Source of the DNA: Thermococcus sp. AM4
GTDB lineage: Archaea; Methanobacteriota_B; Thermococci; Thermococcales; Thermococcaceae
Reading direction: 5' to 3'
Assembly (NCBI RefSeq): GCF_000151205.2
Contig: NC_016051.1
Span: forward strand, 372,001-436,000
DNA length: 64,000 nucleotides
Below the pieces are notes generated by a model. The model was given only the letters and a program-made list of their open reading frames with translations, was not told the DNA's origin and did no database searches. Within the stretch, counting starts at the first letter, position 1. Every line of letters begins with the position of its first letter. The position numbers and the translations under genes were made by a program. Shown here piece by piece: positions 58,252-64,000 of the stretch.

Positions 58252-58890
58252 ATGAGAAAGAAGATCCTGAAGGCAATGACCAACTTCGGCACCGGCACGT
58301 GGCTGACCTACGCTCTCTTTCGGGGCAACCCCTCTGAGCTGTCCAGAGAGATCGAGACGGCCCTTTCCGGGATGGAGATCCGGTACAACCGCCTCGTTGA
58401 TCCCGACTGCTACTCGCTCAGGGCTTACGTCACGGAGCACTTTGGAGAGGGCATTCTCCTCATCGAGATACGGGGAGCTGAGGGGAAGGTCTTCTACATT
58501 GTTCCAAATCTCTCAAGGGTGGAGTTCAAAAACCTCAGGCCGGAGTTCGAGCTCAGATTCATGGTCACGAAGAGAGCGGGCCTTGAGGCGCTCACAGACT
58601 ACATCTGCAGGGGTAGGATAACGAAGCGCCACGCCTACCGCTCGGCCGCGAGTTTCGTTGTGAGCATGCTTGCTGGCTTTCTAAGCTCTGCATTAGGCGG
58701 AAGCTTTGGGCCCTTTGCTCAGTTCGTGGTTGGACTGCTCGTTCTCTTCACGGTGCTCTTTCTCCTCGAGTATCCCCTGTCCGTTCTAAGCCTCAAGGGT
58801 GTTAAAACAGTGGAGGAGAAGAGGAAGGTCAAGATTCTGGTTGTGAGAAAGAGCGGCGATCTTCCTAATGGTGGCACGAAATTGAAATGA
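58252..58890 (+). CDS. Hypothetical membrane protein (212 aa)
   Basis: A soluble N-terminal alpha/beta domain of about 125 residues (WLTYALFRGNPSELSREIET, VFYIVPNLSRVEF) is followed by two TM segments (FVVSMLAGFLSSALGGSFG and FVVGLLVLFTVLFLLEYPLS) and a basic tail. No family recognised. No clear ribosome binding site; ACTTTAAAG near 58219 could be the TATA. Confidence 0.6.
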   Translation: MRKKILKAMTNFGTGTWLTYALFRGNPSELSREIETALSGMEIRYNRLVDPDCYSLRAYVTEHFGEGILLIEIRGAEGKVFYIVPNLSRVEFKNLRPEFELRFMVTKRAGLEALTDYICRGRITKRHAYRSAASFVVSMLAGFLSSALGGSFGPFAQFVVGLLVLFTVLFLLEYPLSVLSLKGVKTVEEKRKVKILVVRKSGDLPNGGTKLK

Positions 58891-58931
58891 GAGGATTGAC
58901 GGGATAGTGCTTGAGGCTCTTGGTGATAGCT

Positions 58932-59738
58932 ATGGGCGTTGATAATAGCATTTACTTTGTGTTTGATAAAAAGCCGGAGGAGGTTGAAGACTTCCTTAAG
59001 AGGGAGTTTGAAGTTGATGTTCGGGACAGGGAGTGGGATGATCCTTGGATAGATTACCTCAAGGAAAAGGGCCTCTTGGGAGAGGATTTTCAGCTCGTTG
59101 TCTCAGGCGAACTGCTTTTTGACCCTCCTTTGAGGACTGATGAAGGGGAGACTGTATCCAATGCAGACTTCTATATTTACACTGTCGAGGGTTACACAAT
59201 CCTCGAAATTCACCCCGTTCTGAGGAGCAGGTGGTGGTTCGTCCTCAGTTCGGAAGTTATCAGACTCCTAAAACAGTTCATGAAGGGGGAGCCACTCCTA
59301 ATATGCGGCTACCGGGATGATACAGACCTGACGAAACTCGGCTTCGAGCACAACATGTCCTACCTGTTCATAAACTGGCTTCCAGAGGCAATTAAAACCG
59401 GAAAACTCGAAACCCTACCCTCAGCCCTCACGGCAATTAGGAAAGAACTCTTAGACTTGGAGAATGGTCTCTACGAGCTTATTGAAAGGCCTGGGAGAGA
59501 AGAAAAGGAGTACGTGCTGGTAAAGAGTCTTGGGGACTACAAAATACTCGTTGCGGTGAAGGAGATTGATCTAACGGATGAGGAGTGCTATCTCGAACTT
59601 TTGGAGGACAGAGCATGGTTCAGCTTGGAAATCGTTGGGGTTATCTTCAAGCGCATTGGCAGGAGAATTGAGGATGAGCTCCTTCTAAAAAGGGCCGAAG
59701 AGTTCTTCAGGGAGCAGGTGGGGGAAGATGGGCATTGA
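58932..59738 (+). CDS. Hypothetical protein, intact member of a tandem paralogue pair
   Basis: 268 residues from MGVDNSIYFVFDKKPEE; GGTGA lies five bases ahead, which decides the start over a TTG at 58911. Acidic alpha/beta protein with FYIYTVEGYTILEIHP, RSRWWFVLSSEVIRLLKQF and CGYRDDTDLTKLG. A damaged copy follows immediately with the same start (MGIENYIYFLF) and the same middle (IELHPNPRSWWWEAYSHEV). No family recognised. Confidence 0.72.
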   Translation: MGVDNSIYFVFDKKPEEVEDFLKREFEVDVRDREWDDPWIDYLKEKGLLGEDFQLVVSGELLFDPPLRTDEGETVSNADFYIYTVEGYTILEIHPVLRSRWWFVLSSEVIRLLKQFMKGEPLLICGYRDDTDLTKLGFEHNMSYLFINWLPEAIKTGKLETLPSALTAIRKELLDLENGLYELIERPGREEKEYVLVKSLGDYKILVAVKEIDLTDEECYLELLEDRAWFSLEIVGVIFKRIGRRIEDELLLKRAEEFFREQVGEDGH

Positions 59739-60513
59739 GAACTACATTTACTTCCTGTTTAGTCATTAAGTTGCTGGAGGATATCAATATCCTTAAAAAG
59801 GCCAGTGCCGTGGAGTTTAAGCCCATAGACTGGGAGTTTGAGGAAAAAGTGAGGCAGAGAATAGTCCGAGAATGGTACAGGCACGGGATAAAACTACCCG
59901 CTCCCGTTGGGGTCTATTCCGGCGTGCTCTTTCCGAACTATCGCGTCAAAACAACGGAAGGGAAATAACCAGTATGGACTTCACAATCTACCGGGCAGGC
60001 TGGCTCTCGGTCATTGAACTCCATCCAAACCCAAGGAGCTGGTGGTGGGAGGCCTACAGTCACGAGGTTGTTGCCTTTCTGAGGCAGTTCTTCAAGTGGG
60101 ATGTTCTCCTAATCGCGGGCCTGAACGACTGGACTGATTTAAGAGGTACATTGACGCTTGACGATATGGAGCTCTTCATAGCCAAGCTCGCCGAGTGGAT
60201 CACCCTTAGGAGCCTGCCCGCGATCCCCTCTGCCTTTACGCTGGCCAAGGAGGATCTTTTGGATATTGGCTACGGTCTCCACCGGGTTTTCACGTCGGAA
60301 AGGGGGTACTACAGTTATGTTCTGGCAGAACCCCTGGATGATTACACCGCGATTTGGATCATCGGGCGTGTGGACTTCAACGATCCGATGGAGTTATGCG
60401 AGACCTTTGGCGCCGAGGTTGAGCTGACCCTCTCACTAACTGGAGCATCACTCCTTCCGCTAACAGAACTGAGGCCTTCTGAAGATGGCGCCTCCTCCAG
60501 ATTGAAAGAATGA
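59728..60513 (+). pseudogene. Frameshifted paralogue of the preceding hypothetical protein
   Basis: It begins MGIENYIYFLF after GGGGGAAG, overlapping the intact copy by 11 bases, then hits a stop at 59767-59769. The similarity continues in another frame (KLLEDINILKKASAVEFKPI up to VKTTEGK, stop at 59968) and from about 59950 in the first frame again (MDFTIYRAGWLSVIELHPNP to SSRLKE, stop at 60513). Two frameshifts are needed to restore the full length, so it is a recent pseudogene or contains sequencing errors. Confidence 0.75.
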
Positions 60514-60572
60514 CCTTCAAAGCCCAGATAACCGGTGGCTATGACCTGTTCCGCTGTCCTGAGAGGCAGTAG
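60510..60572 (+). other. Tiny open frame after the pseudogene, probably a gene remnant
   Basis: A 20-codon frame (MTFKAQITGGYDLFRCPERQ) overlaps the pseudogene stop as ATGA. It has a gene-like coupling but no ribosome binding site of its own and no family resemblance. It may be the beginning of a deleted third gene of the cluster. Confidence 0.25.
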
Positions 60573-60606
60573 TGGAGAATAGAAAGGACGAAGGAATAAA
60601 AAACCC

Positions 60607-61827
60607 TCAGCGCCCCAGCTCTTTATGGGCCTTCGCGAGGTGTTTCGCCGCTATCGCCGCGAGGAGCGAGAGTTCCCCAGCGAGAACCGCTCCGGCAACT
60701 ATCTCCGCGAACTTCTTGGCGTTTGTGCCAGGTGGGTCGCCTCCTCCAGCGACGCCCATAATGCTTAAGGCCTCCCTCTGGGTCGGGACGCGCGTTCCTC
60801 CTCCGACGGTTCCGATTTCGAGGCTCGGCATTGTTATGCTGATGTAGAGGTCTCCCTCAGGCGTAACCTCCGCGAGGGTTATGCCGTGAGAGCCTTCTGT
60901 AATCTGCGCCTCGTCCTGGCCCGTGGCGAGGAAGATTGCTCCGACTATGTTGCCAAAGTGAGCGTTGAAGCCGTAGGAACCGGCCTGGGCCGAGCCGACG
61001 AGGTTCTTGCGGTAATTCACCTCGGCTATGAGTTCCGGCGTGGTCTTGAGCTTCCTCTCGACTATCTCCCTCGGCACTATCGCCTCGGCAATGACAGTTT
61101 TCCCGCGCCCGTTGATGAAATTCATGGCGTTGGGCTTCTTGTCAACGCAGAGGTTGCCCGAGAGCGCCAGATACCTAACGTCCGGAAACTCCTCTCCGAT
61201 GACCTTCATTATCTCCTCGCTCGATATCGTTACCATGTTCATTCCCATGGCGTCGCCGGTCTCGAACTCGAAGCGCAGGTAGAGGTTGTTGCCCACTATG
61301 AAGGGCTTAACATCGCGAAGCTTTCCGTGTCTGGTAACCTTGCTGACGGCCTTCTCTTGCAGGTAGTCTATGTTCTCTTTCACCCACTCCGCGACTTCTC
61401 TCGCTCTCCTCGCGTCGGGGCACTTGAGGAGCGGTGCGCGGGTCATTTTGTCGTCGATGAGCGTCGTCTTAACACCACCTGCCTCGGTGAGGGCGGAGCA
61501 ACCGCGGTTCACGCTCGCAACGAGCGCACCCTCGGTGGTGGCGAGGGGTATGTAGAACTCACCCTTTGCATATTCTCCGTTGATTTTGAGGGGCCCTGCA
61601 ACGCCCATCGGTATCTGGACGACGCCTATCATGTTCTCGATGTTCCTGCCGATGACCTGCTCGGGGTCTATGCTGTAGTGCCCGATGTGGTCGAGCTTCA
61701 CGCCGAGCTTCCTCTCGAGGGCCTTCCTCCTTACTTCCGTTGCGGTCCTCTTGTCGGTGTACTTCTCAACCTGGTGGAGCTTCACCTCTCCCTTAACGAC
61801 CTTCTCAACGAGCTCCTCAAACTCCAT
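60607..61827 (-). CDS. hmgA: HMG-CoA reductase (class I)
   Basis: 406 residues from MEFEELVEKVVKGEV with GGGGGTGTTGAA ahead. It reduces HMG-CoA to mevalonate with NADPH, the committed step to archaeal ether lipids. Active-site features: EGALVASVNRGCSALTEAGG (Glu), GDAMGMNMVTI, DKKPNAMNFINGRGK (Lys), GQDEAQITEGSHGITLAEV (Asp) and IGTVGGGTRVPTQ. No membrane anchor is present, as in other archaea. The start lies 16 bases after the stop of the MinD-like gene, so they are probably one operon. The short catalytic C-terminal His segment (KHLAKAHKELGR) is present. Confidence 0.96.
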   Translation of the reverse strand: MEFEELVEKVVKGEVKLHQVEKYTDKRTATEVRRKALERKLGVKLDHIGHYSIDPEQVIGRNIENMIGVVQIPMGVAGPLKINGEYAKGEFYIPLATTEGALVASVNRGCSALTEAGGVKTTLIDDKMTRAPLLKCPDARRAREVAEWVKENIDYLQEKAVSKVTRHGKLRDVKPFIVGNNLYLRFEFETGDAMGMNMVTISSEEIMKVIGEEFPDVRYLALSGNLCVDKKPNAMNFINGRGKTVIAEAIVPREIVERKLKTTPELIAEVNYRKNLVGSAQAGSYGFNAHFGNIVGAIFLATGQDEAQITEGSHGITLAEVTPEGDLYISITMPSLEIGTVGGGTRVPTQREALSIMGVAGGGDPPGTNAKKFAEIVAGAVLAGELSLLAAIAAKHLAKAHKELGR

Positions 61828-61843
61828 TTCAACACCCCCAGAA

Positions 61844-62587
61844 TCAGCCGAAGATCCACTCCTCAAGAACCTCCCCCGCTTCGGCGAAGGCTAAAGCTGC
61901 GTCGCTCTTCGGTTTGTAAGCGAGCACTGGGATTCCGACGTTTATCGACTCGGGAACCGCGTCATCGAATGGCACCCAGCTGAGAACAGGAACGCCGACC
62001 TCGTTCTCTATCACGTCTATGATCTTGTCCACCACGTCGGCGCTCTCGCGAACCTTGTTGAGGACGACGCCGATCTTGAGCCCATACTCCTCGCCGAGGG
62101 CCTTAAGCTTGTTTACCTCGTTCTCGACCATCGTCTCAAAGGAGTAGATCGGTGAACGCTCTATCTCCACCACGATTATCTGGTAATCCGCCACCTCGAA
62201 GGTGGGAAGGGTGTCAAAGGGAACGCCTGTGGGGGAATCGACAAAAACGACACCGAACTTGTACTTAACCCTCTCCACAAGGTCCCTCAGGCCCTGGGGA
62301 GAGATTCCGATTACATCGTGGAGGTTTGAGCTCCCGGGCATCACATAAACTCCCGTCTCCCGATGCTTGTAGATCGCCCACTCCGGATCGAGGCTTGGAT
62401 CCCTGAGAAGCGAGTGAACAGTGTACTTGACGTTGTCCATGCCAAAGTGGAACCCGAGGTTCGGGAGGTAGAGGTCGCCGTCTATTGCAAGAACCCTGTA
62501 CTCCCTCCCCGCCAGAAAAGTGCTCAGGTTGGCGGTGGTCGTGGTCTTTCCGGCACCACCCCTGCCCGTCATTACGATCACTGCCAT
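61844..62587 (-). CDS. MinD/ParA-family ATPase
   Basis: 247 residues from MAVIVMTGRGGAGKTTTTAN, with GGAGGGAATAAA upstream. A deviant Walker A (GRGGAGKTT), FVDSPTGVP (Walker B-like) and ADYQIIVVEIERSPIY are typical of MinD/ParA proteins. The C-terminal end shows AGEVLEEWIFG, somewhat like a membrane-targeting helix. It might position proteins on the membrane or assist Fe-S or surface assembly; the function cannot be assigned. Upstream partner of hmgA by spacing. Confidence 0.85.
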   Translation of the reverse strand: MAVIVMTGRGGAGKTTTTANLSTFLAGREYRVLAIDGDLYLPNLGFHFGMDNVKYTVHSLLRDPSLDPEWAIYKHRETGVYVMPGSSNLHDVIGISPQGLRDLVERVKYKFGVVFVDSPTGVPFDTLPTFEVADYQIIVVEIERSPIYSFETMVENEVNKLKALGEEYGLKIGVVLNKVRESADVVDKIIDVIENEVGVPVLSWVPFDDAVPESINVGIPVLAYKPKSDAALAFAEAGEVLEEWIFG

Positions 62588-62719
62588 TTTATTCCCTCCA
62601 CCCCGAAGTTTTTGAAATTCCTTTTTATTAACTTTTCCACGGTTGAACACGTATCAACATTGCCGCCGTCAGGTGAGACATCTTCAAGCACTCATTTAGG
62701 TTGCACTCTACCAGAAAAA

Positions 62720-62728
62720 GTTTATATC
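62720..62728 (+). promoter_or_regulatory. TATA box of tdh
   Basis: GTTTATATC predicts transcription from about 62750, giving a leader of about 16 bases before ATG 62766. A weak CTAC/GTAG inverted pair lies between TATA and start. Confidence 0.5.
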
Positions 62729-62765
62729 TAAGCACATCTACGAAAATCTGTAGGGGATGGTTGCC

Positions 62766-63815
62766 ATGACAGAGAAAATGCCCGCTATTATGAAGACCAA
62801 ACCCGCTTACGGTGCCGAGCTCGTTGAGGTTGACGTTCCCAAGCCCGGGCCGGGCGAGGTTCTCATCAGGGTTCTCGCGACGAGCATCTGCGGAACCGAC
62901 CTGCACATCTACGAGTGGAACGAGTGGGCGCAGAGCAGAATCAAGCCGCCCCAGATCATGGGGCACGAGGTCGCTGGAGAGGTCGTCGAGGTCGGCCCAG
63001 GCGTCGAGGACCTCCAGGAGGGCGATTACATAAGCGCCGAAACCCACATCGTCTGCGGCAAGTGCTACGCCTGCAAGCACAACCGCTACCACGTCTGCCA
63101 GAACACCAAGATTTTCGGCGTCGATATGGACGGCGTCTTCGCTACCTATGCCATCGTTCCGGCCCAGAACGCCTGGAAGAACCCCAAGGATATGAAGCCC
63201 GAATACGCCTCACTCCAGGAGCCCCTTGGCAATGCAGTTGATACCGTTTTAGCCGGCCCGATAGCTGGAAGGAGTACGCTCATAACCGGGGCCGGCCCGC
63301 TCGGACTGCTCGGCATAACCGTCGCGAAGGCGAGCGGTGCTTACCCGGTCATCGTGAGCGAGCCGAGCGACTTCAGGAGAAAGCTCGCCAAGAAGGTCGG
63401 TGCCGACTACGTCATCAACCCCTTCGAGGAGGACCCGGTTGAGGTCGTCATGAGCATAACCGACGGTGCCGGGGTTGAGGTATTCCTTGAGTTCAGCGGT
63501 GCGCCTAAAGCTCTGGAGCAGGGCCTTAAGGCGACGACCCCTGGAGGAAGGGTCTCCCTGCTCGGACTGTTCCCGCGCGACGTCACGCTCGACTTCAACA
63601 ACCTCATAATCTTCAAGGCCCTTGAAGTTCACGGCATCACCGGAAGGCACCTCTGGGAGACCTGGTACACGGTCTCAAGCCTGATTCAGAGTGGAAAGCT
63701 CAACCTCGACCCGATTATCACCCACAAGTATAAGGGCTTTGACAAGTTTGAAGAGGCCTTCGAGCTGATGAGAGCAGGAAAGACCGGCAAGGTCGTCTTC
63801 TTCCCGAAGGAGTGA
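62766..63815 (+). CDS. tdh: L-threonine 3-dehydrogenase
   Basis: 349 residues from [16 protein letters not shown], nearly identical by eye to the Thermococcus kodakarensis enzyme. Zinc-dependent medium-chain dehydrogenase that turns threonine into 2-amino-3-ketobutyrate with NAD+. Catalytic zinc: Cys in TSICGTDLH and [12 protein letters not shown]; structural zinc cysteines in [19 protein letters not shown]-binding [23 protein letters not shown] 62766 is preferred over GTG/ATG three codons upstream because it matches relatives. Own promoter with a good TATA. Confidence 0.97.
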   Translation: MTEKMPAIMKTKPAYGAELVEVDVPKPGPGEVLIRVLATSICGTDLHIYEWNEWAQSRIKPPQIMGHEVAGEVVEVGPGVEDLQEGDYISAETHIVCGKCYACKHNRYHVCQNTKIFGVDMDGVFATYAIVPAQNAWKNPKDMKPEYASLQEPLGNAVDTVLAGPIAGRSTLITGAGPLGLLGITVAKASGAYPVIVSEPSDFRRKLAKKVGADYVINPFEEDPVEVVMSITDGAGVEVFLEFSGAPKALEQGLKATTPGGRVSLLGLFPRDVTLDFNNLIIFKALEVHGITGRHLWETWYTVSSLIQSGKLNLDPIITHKYKGFDKFEEAFELMRAGKTGKVVFFPKE

Positions 63816-63833
63816 TTTTTCCTCCTTTTCTTT
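63816..63833 (+). terminator. T-rich terminator after tdh
   Basis: TTTTTCCTCCTTTTCTTTC immediately after the TGA. T-runs of this kind commonly end archaeal transcripts. Confidence 0.4.
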
Positions 63834-63883
63834 CACCGCAATTCTTAAGTAAGCCCTTCCCCACTTCCCCCGGAGGTGTTGGA

Positions 63884-64000
63884 ATGGAGCTGAGTTATGG
63901 GGAGAAGCTCACCCTCATCAAGCTCAACGAACTGAAAAAAGCGAAATTCGAGGAACTCGTTAAAGAGACCGGTCTCGAGCAGGTAGCGGTCATGAGGGCC
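63884..64000 (+). CDS. pheS: Phenylalanyl-tRNA synthetase alpha subunit (partial, N-terminus)
   Basis: 39 codons are present before the window ends. [20 protein letters not shown] and [18 protein letters not shown] match the N-terminal winged-helix region of Thermococcus/Pyrococcus PheS. The consensus GGAGGTG lies six bases before the ATG. The catalytic core is beyond the right edge, so the call rests on this segment only. Confidence 0.85.
   Translation, partial: MELSYGEKLTLIKLNELKKAKFEELVKETGLEQVAVMRA

Noticed and set aside
60886-61983. A 365-codon open frame antisense to hmgA
   Set aside because: HMG-CoA reductase on the minus strand has all active-site motifs; the antisense product is low-complexity Leu/Val/Arg-rich sequence.

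Overview
The window comes from a hyperthermophilic euryarchaeon of the order Thermococcales, most probably a Thermococcus. The evidence is the close resemblance of RNase HII, prolidase, Pelota, L-threonine dehydrogenase, ABCE1, archaeosine TGT and PheS to Thermococcus/Pyrococcus proteins, the GGTGA/GGAGGTGA ribosome binding sites about 5 nt from most starts, BRE/TATA promoters about 25 nt upstream of short leaders, tRNA genes with encoded CCA, and very tight packing with 3' overlaps between convergent genes. No rRNA, CRISPR array or replication origin was recognised.

Layout. 1-10 kb: end of an unknown gene, then a ferric-type ABC importer operon on the minus strand (lipoprotein, fused double permease, ATPase, DUF447 flavoprotein), a divergent ABC-3 metal importer joined to RNase HII, and a GT39 mannosyltransferase-like membrane enzyme. 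10-17 kb: methyltransferase, prolidase, a RelBE toxin-antitoxin pair apparently in one operon with the ribosome-rescue factor Pelota, an MNT-HEPN pair, and an operon of PP-loop ATPase, PP2C phosphatase and PurM-like protein. 17-24 kb: feoA-feoB-feoC-like iron uptake under a DtxR-like palindrome, a sugar-1-phosphate nucleotidyltransferase, a c-di-AMP synthase, ubiX-Lrp-CYTH, and a HEAT-like protein.

24-31 kb is a cell-surface locus: two large GT-C membrane proteins (the second a GC-rich/AT-rich/GC-rich mosaic), two type IV pilins with class III signal peptides, a divergent HTH regulator and a site-2 protease. 31-39 kb: an AAA ATPase, both subunits of phosphomevalonate dehydratase (archaeal mevalonate pathway), initiator tRNA-Met, an ABC-2 exporter operon with an XRE regulator and two DUF2178 membrane proteins under two abutting palindromes, and small proteins. 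39-50 kb: iorA, DUF4152, an AI-2E family transporter, nicotinamidase, a lone TnpB, DUF2240, tRNA-Thr(CGT), PAP2 phosphatase, HAD, YigZ, and a second ATPase with a nested palindrome at its start.

50-64 kb: an AT-rich membrane protein, ABCE1, a second PurM-like protein, archaeosine TGT, an IS607 element (TnpA plus TnpB) inserted against the 3' end of a phosphate permease gene, an intact/frameshifted pair of unknown paralogues, HMG-CoA reductase with a MinD-like ATPase, L-threonine 3-dehydrogenase, and the start of pheS.

The most interesting hypothesis is the relB-relE-pelA arrangement, where an mRNA-cleaving toxin and the factor that clears stalled ribosomes seem co-transcribed. Next are the tandem operators of the DUF2178/XRE/ABC module, the mosaic GT-C gene by the pilins, and the two TnpB 3' ends that carry foldable inverted repeats.
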